From Bog-473 sp963738135 (GTDB lineage Bacteria > Actinomycetota > Acidimicrobiia > Acidimicrobiales > RAAP-2), in NCBI GenBank assembly GCA_963738135.1, contig CAVTVK010000007.1, positions 62,001-126,000 of the forward strand: a stretch of DNA of 64,000 nucleotides. Direction: 5' to 3'. A program made the translations under genes and the position numbers. The notes under the pieces are model-generated. The model was not told the origin of the DNA, did not search any database, and worked only from the letters and a program-made list of their open reading frames with translations. Positions within the stretch are counted from its first letter, which is position 1; the number at the start of each line of letters is the position of its first letter. Shown here in pieces: positions 1 to 7,862 of the stretch.

Positions 1-1
1 C

Positions 2-1447
2 GCCGTGCTCGAGCGGACCGACCGCGGGGGTGACGTCACGTATCACGGGCCGGGCCAGTTGGTGGCGTATCCCATCGTCACGGTGCCGGACGACCCGACT
101 TCGGGGCCGGCGCATGTCCACCGCCTGGAGGAGATCGTCATTGCCACGTTGGCCGACCTCGGTCTGCACGGGGCGACGAGCGATGCCGCATTTCCCGGCG
201 TCTGGCTCGACGCCGGTACCCCACGCGCCCGGAAGATCGCGGCCATTGGCGTGCGTACCGTGCGGGCCGGCCCTGCGCGCCGGCGCACTCTCCACGGCGT
301 CGCCCTCAATGTGACATCGGATCTGGCCATGTTCGGCCACATCGTGCCGTGCGGCATCGAGGATCGTGGCGTCACGTCTCTGCGTGCCGAGGGCATTGAC
401 GTGCCATTTACCGCGGTGATCGACGCTTTCGTGGCCCGAGCTATCGCGGCGTTTGGCCCGGGAATCGTCGAGCGCGCCGACGTGATGGAGGGTCCCGCAA
501 ACATGCGCGCTGCGTCTTCGGCGGGGGAGCGCCCGCTGCTGCGTCGCCTTCGCCAAGCAGGGGTGTCGCCCGAAATGGGGCTCGAGATCGGGCAGCGCAA
601 GCCCGACTTCTTGCGGGTGCCCGTGCGTATCGGCAAGGGCTATCGCCAACTCGGCTCCACCATCCACGACCTCGGGCTCGTCACCGTGTGTGAGGAGGCG
701 GGCTGTCCGAACATCTACGAGTGCTGGGCCGATGGCACGGCCACCTTCATGATCAACGGTGAGCGCTGCACCCGGGCGTGCGGCTTCTGTCAGGTGGACA
801 CCCGCCATCCTCTCCCGTTGTCGCCCGATGAGCCCGATCGGGTAGCCGAGGCGGTGGAGCGCATGCGACTGGGACATGCCGTCGTCACCTGCGTCGCCCG
901 CGACGATCTCTCTGACGGTGGCGCCGGCGCCATGGCCGAGACCATCAGGGCGATCCGAGCCCGTTCGCCCGAGACGACGGTCGAGGTCCTGATTTCGGAT
1001 TGCCGGGGCGACGCGGCTGCACTGGACGCGATCTTCGCGGCTCGCCCCGACGTCTTGAACCACAACGTCGAGACAGTGGCCCGGCTGCAGCGGGCCGTGC
1101 GGCCCTCCGCCGGGTACGCGCGCAGCCTGGCCGTGCTCGCCCGTGCGGGACAAGCGGGTCTCGTGACCAAGTCTGGTCTGATGGTCGGACTCGGCGAACG
1201 AGAGGACGAGGTCGTCGCCACCATGGCCGATCTGCACGGCGTCGGCGTCTCCATCGTGACGATCGGGCAGTACCTGCGGCCCAGCCGGAATCACCTCCCG
1301 GTTTCCCGCTATTGGACGCCCGAGGAGTTCGACCGCTTGCGTGAGGCCGGGTCCGCGGTCGGCGTCGCCCACGTGGAAGCGTCACCCCTCACGAGGTCGA
1401 GCTACCACGCACGCGAGGCCGCCCTGGCCGCTGGTCGGGGCGCCTGA
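2..1447 (+). CDS. lipB-lipA: Octanoyltransferase LipB joined in frame to lipoyl synthase LipA (5' end outside window)
   Basis: One open frame holds two consecutive lipoate enzymes. Numbering from the GTG at base 5, residues 1-160 match LipB: RGGDVTYHGPGQL near the N-terminus, Lys78 in RKIAAIGVR and the acyl-accepting Cys116 in IVPCGIEDRG. About 60 N-terminal LipB residues lie outside the window. Residues 175-480 are LipA: auxiliary-cluster cysteines C229, C234 and C240, the radical-SAM motif CTRACGFC at 255-262 and a C-terminal RSSYHARE. LipB moves octanoate from ACP to lipoyl domains and LipA inserts two sulfurs. All catalytic residues are present. Separate proteins are usual, so this is an unusual fusion or a frameshift artefact. 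An out-of-frame TGA at 483-485 overlaps an ATG at 485, a typical stop-start junction one base out of phase. Confidence 0.9.
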   Translation, partial: AVLERTDRGGDVTYHGPGQLVAYPIVTVPDDPTSGPAHVHRLEEIVIATLADLGLHGATSDAAFPGVWLDAGTPRARKIAAIGVRTVRAGPARRRTLHGVALNVTSDLAMFGHIVPCGIEDRGVTSLRAEGIDVPFTAVIDAFVARAIAAFGPGIVERADVMEGPANMRAASSAGERPLLRRLRQAGVSPEMGLEIGQRKPDFLRVPVRIGKGYRQLGSTIHDLGLVTVCEEAGCPNIYECWADGTATFMINGERCTRACGFCQVDTRHPLPLSPDEPDRVAEAVERMRLGHAVVTCVARDDLSDGGAGAMAETIRAIRARSPETTVEVLISDCRGDAAALDAIFAARPDVLNHNVETVARLQRAVRPSAGYARSLAVLARAGQAGLVTKSGLMVGLGEREDEVVATMADLHGVGVSIVTIGQYLRPSRNHLPVSRYWTPEEFDRLREAGSAVGVAHVEASPLTRSSYHAREAALAAGRGA

Positions 1448-1553
1448 GCGAGCAGTCTCGTCGCCGGACCGAGGAAGGGTCCGATGGTCCACAACCGCCG
1501 TTGATCCTCCGTTGATCGCTTAAGGGCACTTTGACTCGGGCCGAAAGTCATAT

Positions 1554-2229
1554 GTGCCCTTCTCCGAGCACCTGTCCCGTCCGATCGCCGTCCACCCCTC
1601 CTGGAAGGCCCGCCGCTCCGTGTGGATGGGCGGGCTGGCGTCGATCGCCGTGTTCACTCTGGGCAGCGTCTACGCAGTGCCGGCCGCGGTCTCCTCGCCG
1701 GACTACCAACTCCCTCAGCCCGGTGGCGCGGCAACTGGCGCGAGTGGCCCCGGTCGCACAGGAGCCGACCACGACGACCACCAGCACACCGACCACGACG
1801 ACCACCAGCACACCGACGACGACGCCTGCAGTCCTGGCCGCGACGCCGGTCCCGCCCCCGGCAGCACCACCCGCTGCTCCGGTTCCGCCACCCGCTCCCG
1901 TTCCCGCGCCTCTCCCGGCCTATGGTCACGCCACGGTGTCGGGCTGTTCTGCTGCGCTGACGTATCTCCAGTCATACGCGGCTCCGGGCTTCGCCTTGGA
2001 CTGCCCTGGCTATGCCGAAGGCCACGAGGCCATGACGTGCGTGCACGGCACGGCCCAGTACCCAGATGCCTGTCTGAACGGACCGACGATCGCCATCTCC
2101 GATGCGTGCCCGCAGGCCTACATGAACGAGTCGGCCAACTCCTGGTACCTCACAGGCCAACTCTCGACGGAGCAGCAGAAGTTCGGTGTGTCCTACGCCT
2201 CCATCGACCCTTTCGGGGCTTGCCCATAG
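1554..2229 (+). CDS. Secreted Cys-containing protein with Thr/Pro linker, apparently frameshifted
   Basis: The protein reads through only if the frame changes between about 1700 and 1740. From GTG 1554 the first frame gives a basic N-terminus and a hydrophobic segment (WMGGLASIAVFTLGSVYAV), a signal or anchor helix. The frame that ends at 2229 then gives a Thr-rich repeat (TTTTTSTP twice), a Pro/Ala-rich linker and a roughly 100-residue Cys-containing domain (GCSAALTYLQ, CPGYAEGHEAMTC, SWYLTGQ, DPFGACP). This layout suggests an exported protein with a flexible wall-spanning linker. I do not recognise a named family and assign no function. The frameshift is probably a one-base sequence error, like several others in the window. 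Confidence 0.6.
1765..1812 (+). repeat. Two perfect copies of a 24-bp tandem repeat (Thr-rich linker)
   Basis: Two adjacent identical 24-bp units (1765-1788 and 1789-1812) are followed by a partial third copy to about 1818. In the frame that carries the C-terminal domain each unit encodes TTTTTSTP. In the +2 frame it would read as His/Asp-rich, which I consider a shadow reading. In-frame units of this kind lengthen or shorten extracellular linkers by slippage. Confidence 0.8.
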
Positions 2230-2321
2230 GCAAACCGCTACGCTCGCCGGAGACCCGATGCCTGGGCTGCATTGCCTCGTCAGCCTGAGGACGCCCGGAG
2301 AGAAAGCTGAGCTATACGTCT

Positions 2322-3407
2322 ATGGCGAATGTCTCGCAGAGTCCCGAGGCCGTGGCGGGACCGCCCGTGGCGCAGCCCGTGCTGACTCCGCTCACGGCGA
2401 GCGCCGTGATCCTCGTCCTGACCATCGACGACGGCGGGGAGCCCGTGACCTACGACCTGCTGGCAGATCTGTCCGGACTGGGCCGCACGGTGTCCTTCCG
2501 TTCTCCGGAAGGCGGGTTGGCCGTTGTGGCCGGTGTGGGCTCGGCCGCCTGGGATCGCCTGTTCTCCGGTCCGCGGCCCGCCGAGTTGCACCCGTTCCAG
2601 ACCCTCGCGGGCGAACGGCACCGGGCGGCGTCAACCCCGGGCGATCTCTTGTTTCACATCCGATCGGCCACGATGGACCTTTGCTGGGAACTGGCGTCGC
2701 TGGTGGTCGGACGACTCGCGGGAGCGGCCACCGTGGTGGACGAGATTCACGGTTTCAAGTACTTCGACGAGCGGGATCTGTTGGGGTTCGTCGACGGGAC
2801 GGAGAACCCGACCGGGCGGGCGGCCGAAGTCGCCGTCACCATCGGGGGGGAGGATCCGGCATTCGCGGGCGGGAGCTACGTCATTGTGCAGAAATACCTG
2901 CACGACATGGCCGCCTGGGAAGCGCTGACCGTCGAGGAGCAGGAGCGGGTCATTGGACGGGCGAAGCTCTCGAACGTGGAGATGGATGATGACGTCAAGC
3001 CTTCCAACTCGCACGTTGCCCTGAACACAATCGTCGAGCCCGACGGCACACAACGTCAGATCCTGCGCGAGAACATGCCCTTCGGGTCATTGGGATCAGG
3101 CGAATTTGGCACCCTTTTCATCGGTTACTCCGCCACTCCCTCGGTCACCGAGTTGATGCTCCAGCGCATGTTTCTCGGCGATCCCCCCGGCAATTACGAC
3201 CGGATCCTCGATTTCTCCACCGCGGTGACCGGCTCACTGTTCTTCGTGCCGACGGGGGACTTTCTGGACGATCCTCCGCCGCTGGCGGACGACGAGCACG
3301 ACCCGCCCTCGGCTCTGTCGGATCAGGAAGCGCCAGCCCCGAATGAGCTGGTCGCCGGAACCGATGGGTCGCTTGGCATCGGCCGGCTCGCAGACACTCC
3401 CACCTAG
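2322..3407 (+). CDS. DyP-type heme peroxidase with a C-terminal encapsulin cargo-loading peptide
   Basis: A 361-residue dye-decolourising peroxidase. It has the GXXDG motif as GFVDG at 155-159 (distal Asp158), the proximal heme ligand His231 in NSHVAL and distal Arg249 in ILREN. The family oxidises substrates with H2O2 through heme. After the catalytic domain (to about 312) comes an acidic, Pro-rich tether and a tail containing DGSLGIGRL (348-356). This matches the known encapsulin cargo signal (consensus near DGSLGIGSL), so the enzyme is predicted to be packed inside an encapsulin shell. Encapsulin genes usually sit next to such peroxidases; here the next gene downstream is an acyl-CoA dehydrogenase. 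Peroxidase identity is secure. Shell targeting is inferred from the tail. Confidence 0.92.
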   Translation: MANVSQSPEAVAGPPVAQPVLTPLTASAVILVLTIDDGGEPVTYDLLADLSGLGRTVSFRSPEGGLAVVAGVGSAAWDRLFSGPRPAELHPFQTLAGERHRAASTPGDLLFHIRSATMDLCWELASLVVGRLAGAATVVDEIHGFKYFDERDLLGFVDGTENPTGRAAEVAVTIGGEDPAFAGGSYVIVQKYLHDMAAWEALTVEEQERVIGRAKLSNVEMDDDVKPSNSHVALNTIVEPDGTQRQILRENMPFGSLGSGEFGTLFIGYSATPSVTELMLQRMFLGDPPGNYDRILDFSTAVTGSLFFVPTGDFLDDPPPLADDEHDPPSALSDQEAPAPNELVAGTDGSLGIGRLADTPT

Positions 3408-3546
3408 GGCCCCGGACCAATCTCCGGCCCGTGCGGTCGGGACGTTGGTGTCACGCCCACGGTCGGGAGTAGCTGGTTCACGATCGCCTGATGGCCTCGG
3501 CCCGGTCGCTTCGCCATAATGCTCCCGAGAGACGGCCGGAGGTGAC

Positions 3547-4704
3547 GTGTACCTGGACCTGACACAAGAACAGAGGAGTCTGCAGACTGAGCTCCGCCGG
3601 TACTTCGAAGACCTGGTCGGCACCGTCGAAGGTTCGCCCTCGGACGAACCGTCCTACATCCGCTACGTCCGCCAGATGGGGCGGGACGGCTGGTTGGGGC
3701 TCGGTTGGCCCTTGGAGTACGGCGGCCAAGCCCGGGGGCCGATCGACCAGATGATCTTCGTCGAGGAGTCCCACTGGGCAGGCGTGCCTCTGCCACTTCT
3801 CACCTTGAACAGCGTGGGTCCGACTCTCATGGCCCTCGGCACGGAAGAACAAAAGACGAGGCTCTTGCCCGGGATCCTCAAGGGGGAGGTCCATTTCTCG
3901 ATCGGCTACACCGAGCCGTCGGCCGGCACCGACTTGGCCTCGCTCAAGACGCGGGCCGTTCGTGACGGCGACGAATATGTGATCAACGGTCAGAAGATCT
4001 TCACCAGCGCCATCCAGTACGCCGACTATGTCTGGCTGGCCGCCCGTACGGACCCCGAAGCCCCCAAACACAAGGGTCTCTCCGTGTTCATCGTTCCGGT
4101 GGATGCACCCGGATTTCATTGGACCCCGTTGCCCACCATTGCAGGGGACATCACGAGCACGACGTTCTACGAGGACGTCCGCGTTCCGGTCGAGAATCTC
4201 GTGGGCGCGGAGAACCAGGGTTGGAAGCTCATCACCAACCAGTTGAATCACGAGCGAGTGGCGATCTGCCCGGCGTCGGGGCTGTTGCGGAGTCTGACGG
4301 AGGTCCGTCGGTGGGCGCAGAGTCACCGACTCAGGGACGGACGCACGGCAATGGATCAGGAGTGGGTCCAGATCCTCCTCGCCAAGGCGCACGCCAAGGC
4401 TGATGTCCTCAAGCTGTTCAACTGGAAAGTGGCATCGGCCTCCGGCAACGGACTGAACCCGGCCGACGCCTCAGCCACGAAGGTCTACGGGACCGAGCTC
4501 GCTCTTGAGGTCTATCGACTCCTCCTCGAGGTGGTCGGTCAGGCGGGGTACCTGGCTCAGGGATCGCCGGGGGCAGTCTTGCGAGGACGCCTTGAGAACC
4601 AAGCCCGGAGCCAGACCATCTTCACCTTCGGCGGCGGGACGAATGAGGTCCAACGCGACATCATTGCCATGATCGGGTTGGGGATGCCCCGCGCCCGCGC
4701 TGAC
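3547..4704 (+). CDS. Acyl-CoA dehydrogenase family protein
   Basis: An FAD-dependent acyl-CoA dehydrogenase of about 386 residues, likely acting in fatty acid, amino acid or steroid side-chain catabolism. Visible features are the family motif YTEPSAGTDLASLKTRA near 121-137, the middle beta-domain with FTSAIQYADYVWLAART, and the C-terminal TFGGGTNEVQRDIIAMIGLGMPR near 360-383. GTG 3547 follows GGAGGTGAC. The open frame runs on to 5178, but after GMPRAR it has no family similarity and overlaps the next gene by about 400 bases. A TGA at 4701-4703 in the neighbouring frame is the expected stop, so a one-base indel near 4690 (in a GC-rich gcgcccgcgc run) probably hides the true end. Substrate is unknown. 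Confidence 0.88.
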
Positions 4705-4775
4705 GAGGTTTCGGTGCCGCAGCGGGATCGATCCGCCATGGAACAACTGAATGCGGTTCGGGTACATTCACACCT

Positions 4776-5300
4776 ATGGTGCGAGACATCGTCGACCCTC
4801 GACGAACCGAACCGAGCATGCACGACCTCCCCGAGAGGGAGATGCTCGAGGCGTGGCTGGAGTTCCATCGTACGACGCTGGTGTTCAAGGTCGAAGGTGT
4901 CGACGATCATGCACGGAGACAACGCCCGGTGGCCAGCTCGAATCTTTCCTTGCATGGGCTCGTCCGGCACATGGGTGAGGTCGAGCGCGCGTGGTTCAGA
5001 CGGGTCTTGCAGCGAGAACCCGACGCTCCTTACATTTGGTACGACCCCAACATCGAGGACAGCGACTTCCTCGGCCTCGACAAGGCCGACTGGGCCGCGG
5101 ACTTTGCCGCGTGGCAGACGGAGTGCGAGGAAAGCCGAATCGCCGCCGCCTCCCGCTCCCTCGACGACACGGGCGTGACCCGACGCGGGGATCCCTGCTC
5201 ACTCCGATGGATCTACGTCCACATGATTGAGGAGTACGCCCGGCACAACGGCCATGCGGACCTCATTCGCGAGCTCGTCGACGGAGCCGTCGGCTGCTGA
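4776..5300 (+). CDS. DinB-like / DUF664 family protein
   Basis: A 174-residue four-helix-bundle protein of the DinB/DUF664 group, related to metal- and thiol-dependent transferases. It has the family pattern EREMLEAWLEFHRTTLVFK near the start, then LSLHGLVRHMGEVERAWFRR with a candidate metal-binding His, and IYVHMIEEYARHNGHADLIREL at the end. The histidines in LVRHM, YVHM and RHNGHAD are placed as metal ligands in this superfamily. It starts just after the acyl-CoA dehydrogenase. No specific substrate can be named; detoxification by thiol transfer is a family-level possibility only. Confidence 0.8.
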   Translation: MVRDIVDPRRTEPSMHDLPEREMLEAWLEFHRTTLVFKVEGVDDHARRQRPVASSNLSLHGLVRHMGEVERAWFRRVLQREPDAPYIWYDPNIEDSDFLGLDKADWAADFAAWQTECEESRIAAASRSLDDTGVTRRGDPCSLRWIYVHMIEEYARHNGHADLIRELVDGAVGC

Positions 5301-5422
5301 CTGAGGCGCTCCGGACCGTGGAAGCCCGAGCCCGCGCCAGGGAGGGATGGCGGGGGACCTGATGAGGCTCGGTGACCGAAGATCAGCTGCGACCCATTTG
5401 CCCCGACGGTACGCTTAGGAGC

Positions 5423-6094
5423 GTGTTCGAACGCTTTACCGAGCGGGCACGGAGGGTCCTGACGTTCGCTCAGGAAGAAGCTCGCCTGCTGAATCACTCC
5501 TTTATCGGCACCGAGCACATCCTCCTCGGATTGATCCGCGAGAGCGATGGCATGGGGGCGGAGGCACTGCGCACGCTCGGGGTTTCATTCGAGGTCGTGC
5601 GTGCGAAGGTCGTGGAGATGGTGGGGACGTCGGGCAGCGCCCCGAGCGGTTCCCCTCCGTTCACGCCGCGGGCCAAGAAGGTCCTCGAGCTCTCGCTCCG
5701 CGAGGCGCTCCAACTCAACCACAGTTACATCGGGACCGAGCACATACTCCTGGGCCTCGTCCGGGAAGGAGATGGCGTCGCGGCCAGGGTGCTCGTCGAT
5801 GTCGGCGTGGGTCTCCCGCGGGTACGGCAAGCAGTCGATGACCTCATGAAGGACGGGTCACGGACGCAGAGCGCCTCGCCCATGGAAGGGAGACAGGACG
5901 CGATGGGACCGGCCGCGCCGCGGACGGATCCGTCTTGCCCGCGCTGCGGCGCGATGGTCAGTGCGGCTGCACGATTTCGCACCCTGTCCGTATCGTCTGA
6001 CGATGAGGACCTTGATCCGATGCCCCTCGCCGTCGTCTACTGCGTGGGATGCGGGACCACATTGCAGATGTTCAGGGTCGATGGCCCGGCCTAG
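5423..6094 (+). CDS. Stand-alone Clp N-domain protein with C-terminal zinc ribbon
   Basis: About 223 residues from GTG 5423, where ClpC-like similarity begins (VFERFTERARRVLTFAQEEA). Two Clp-N repeats follow (FIGTEHILLGLIRESDG and YIGTEHILLGLVREGDG), as at the N-terminus of ClpC, but there is no AAA+ ATPase domain. The C-terminal third has two CXXC knuckles (CPRCG and CVGCG) about 40 residues apart, a likely zinc ribbon. Clp N-domains bind substrates or adaptors such as phospho-arginine proteins, so an adaptor or decoy role in proteolysis is possible. That is inference. An in-frame start at 5372 exists but adds sequence outside the domain. Confidence 0.8.
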   Translation: MFERFTERARRVLTFAQEEARLLNHSFIGTEHILLGLIRESDGMGAEALRTLGVSFEVVRAKVVEMVGTSGSAPSGSPPFTPRAKKVLELSLREALQLNHSYIGTEHILLGLVREGDGVAARVLVDVGVGLPRVRQAVDDLMKDGSRTQSASPMEGRQDAMGPAAPRTDPSCPRCGAMVSAAARFRTLSVSSDDEDLDPMPLAVVYCVGCGTTLQMFRVDGPA

Positions 6095-6116
6095 ACGAGC
6101 CGGAGCGGGTGGGTGA

Positions 6117-6530
6117 GTGCGAACGGGGTCGCGGTATTTCGGCTACGCCGTCGATTGGCACTTTCTGCCGGTACTACTGCCCTTCCTCCTGAGGCCGTCG
6201 CGTGACGGTGTCACTCTTACAGGCGACGAGTCGTCGTTCGTGGCAACCTTCGGCCTGGTCAAGGTCACCACGCCGCGGTCGAACATTTCCGGCGCGCACA
6301 TCACCCGGAACTACCGCTGGTGGACGGCGTACGGGGTGCGGTCGTCCTTCGCAGACGATGGTCTGACCTTCGGGACGAACCACAAGGCCGGCCTGTGTAT
6401 CCACTTCACAGAGAGAGTGCGATCTCCCCTACGGCGAAGCGGTCATTCAGCGCTCACCGTGACCGTCACCGATCTGGAAGGACTCCGGGCGGCGTTGGAC
6501 CGAGGAGACGCGGGATCGGATCTGCGCTGA
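6117..6530 (+). CDS. Conserved hypothetical protein
   Basis: 137 residues from GTG 6117, 22 bases after the Clp-N gene and probably co-transcribed. It contains a hydrophobic stretch (FLPVLLPFLL), then alternating beta-like segments with conserved-looking TTPRSNISGAHITRNYRWW, TFGTNHKAGLCIHF and a C-terminal TVTVTDLEGLRAAL. The pattern resembles small actinobacterial proteins of unknown function. No catalytic motif, signal peptide or clear membrane topology is visible. Function unknown. Confidence 0.6.
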   Translation: MRTGSRYFGYAVDWHFLPVLLPFLLRPSRDGVTLTGDESSFVATFGLVKVTTPRSNISGAHITRNYRWWTAYGVRSSFADDGLTFGTNHKAGLCIHFTERVRSPLRRSGHSALTVTVTDLEGLRAALDRGDAGSDLR

Positions 6531-6562
6531 GCCGCAGCGACGACGATCAACACGAAGAACGG

Positions 6563-6958
6563 TCACCCTGGTGGTGCGAAGAACTCCAGCGCGATGTTGT
6601 CGGGATCGCGAAACGACAGCCCCGACCCGTAGGGGGCGTCAACCACGCCGCCGTTCTCGATGCCGAGCTCATTGAGCTTCGACTCCCACTGTTCGAGCTC
6701 AGCGCGATTGGTACAGGCAAACGCCACGTGGTCCAACCCCAGGCGCCGTTCGTCGAAGGGATCGGAGCCGTGCGGATCGGGGAACTGGTGGATGCCGACC
6801 AGTGTCTGGCCGCCGAGCAGCCAGACCACATGATGAAACGGTCCCGTGTCCTCGTCGATCACCGGCGAAGTCCCGAACAGGTTCTCGTACCATGGCCGGC
6901 TTCGATCAAGGTCGCTGACCGTGAGCGCCACATGGGTCACGCCAGGGAATTCGGGCAC
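6563..6958 (-). CDS. VOC (glyoxalase/dioxygenase superfamily) protein
   Basis: 131 residues with the paired beta-alpha-beta-beta-beta fold of the vicinal oxygen chelate superfamily. Metal-ligand positions look intact: His in VTHVALTVSDL, His in GLDHVAFAC and Glu in DNIALEFFAP. GTG 6958 is chosen because AAGGAGG lies six bases upstream; a longer reading to 6988 lacks such a site. The family includes glyoxalases, extradiol dioxygenases and resistance proteins, and nothing here narrows the substrate. It converges on the hypothetical gene at 6117-6530. Confidence 0.85.
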   Translation of the reverse strand: MPEFPGVTHVALTVSDLDRSRPWYENLFGTSPVIDEDTGPFHHVVWLLGGQTLVGIHQFPDPHGSDPFDERRLGLDHVAFACTNRAELEQWESKLNELGIENGGVVDAPYGSGLSFRDPDNIALEFFAPPG

Positions 6959-7135
6959 GCTGTCCTCCTTGCACGGGTGGGCGGTCACAATAGTCCCTCG
7001 CCGTCCACGGATTCTCCGGGCCGGATGGGGCGATGAGGCTCAGCCATGACACAGTTTCGCCAAACCAAGAGAGACGCGGAGAGCTCTCCCGGGACAGTAT
7101 TCGTACGTGGACGAAGTGGATCATGGAGGCGACCG

Positions 7136-7255
7136 ATGAAGATCGACGGACCGGTTGCGCTTGTGACGGGCGCCGACCGGGAGCTGGGCCGGGCTTACGC
7201 CCGCGAGCTCGTGTCTCCGGCCATCCCAGAGTCCTGGGACAGCATCACATCGTGA
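7136..7255 (+). pseudogene. Truncated short-chain dehydrogenase remnant
   Basis: From ATG 7136 the reading starts as a normal SDR Rossmann fold (MKIDGPVALVTGADRELGRA, with the TGXXXXXG nucleotide motif), then loses similarity and stops after about 39 residues. No further SDR sequence appears in any frame downstream; the nucleotidyltransferase gene follows at 7310. It looks like the stump of a deleted gene and is too short to fold. Confidence 0.55.
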
Positions 7256-7309
7256 ACGCCGAAGTGCGACGGGAGGCGGAGACAGTTCCGATGCCCCGAG
7301 GAGGGCCCG

Positions 7310-7837
7310 TTGGCTGATGCGCCGGCCGCGGCGGAAGCAGGGCGTCAGCTGGCCGCAATCGGGGCACTGCACGACCGGTTCGAACGCCAGGGAATCGAGT
7401 ACTGGTTGTTCGGCGGTTGGGCTGTCGACTTCCACGTGGGCCGCGTGACCAGGCCACATGCCGACGTCGATGTCGCGGTCTGGCAGCGGAACTTCGAGGA
7501 TGTGGACCGACTCCTCCGGGGCGCAGGTTGGGTACACCGGCCACAACCGGGCGAGGACGGGTATACCGAATACGTCAACGGAGCGATGCACCTGGACCTG
7601 GCCTTTCTGGCTCGAGACTCCGATGGGCTCGTCTACACGCCTCTCCAAGAAGGTCGCGGCGACTGGAGTCGGAATGCATTCGGCCAGGACCTGATTGAGC
7701 TCGAGGGAGTACGGGCCCGCGTGGTCAGTCGTGCATCGTTGCTGGCAGACAAGTCCGAAGACCGCAATGATCCCTCGTCGGCCATGAAGGATCGCGCCGA
7801 CATGGATTCTCTCTGCACCTCGCAGGATGAAACCTAG
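7310..7837 (+). CDS. Nucleotidyltransferase, aminoglycoside-2''-adenylyltransferase-like
   Basis: 175 residues of the small nucleotidyltransferase fold. YWLFGGWAVDFHVGR followed by PHADVDVAVW gives the GG and DXD metal-binding pattern near residues 30-55, and YVNGAMHLDLAFL supplies the third acidic strand. The C-terminal KSEDRNDPSSAMKDRADMD resembles the conserved tail of ANT(2'')/lincosamide nucleotidyltransferase-like proteins. TTG 7310 is preceded by a strong GAGGAGGG at 7298-7305. Such enzymes adenylylate antibiotics, but many chromosomal homologues have unknown substrates, so resistance should not be assumed. It follows an SDR remnant and converges with the GH26-like gene. Confidence 0.75.
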   Translation: MADAPAAAEAGRQLAAIGALHDRFERQGIEYWLFGGWAVDFHVGRVTRPHADVDVAVWQRNFEDVDRLLRGAGWVHRPQPGEDGYTEYVNGAMHLDLAFLARDSDGLVYTPLQEGRGDWSRNAFGQDLIELEGVRARVVSRASLLADKSEDRNDPSSAMKDRADMDSLCTSQDET

Positions 7838-7862
7838 CGACGCAACGGCGCAACGACGCAAC

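Noticed and set aside
1750..1830. His/Asp-rich repeat (DHDDHQHT) as a metal-binding region
   Set aside because: It is the alternate-frame reading of a Thr-rich linker; the frame with the Cys domain reads TTTTTSTP.
4705..5178. C-terminal extension of the acyl-CoA dehydrogenase
   Set aside because: No family similarity, overlaps the DinB-like gene in another frame; explained by one indel near 4690.
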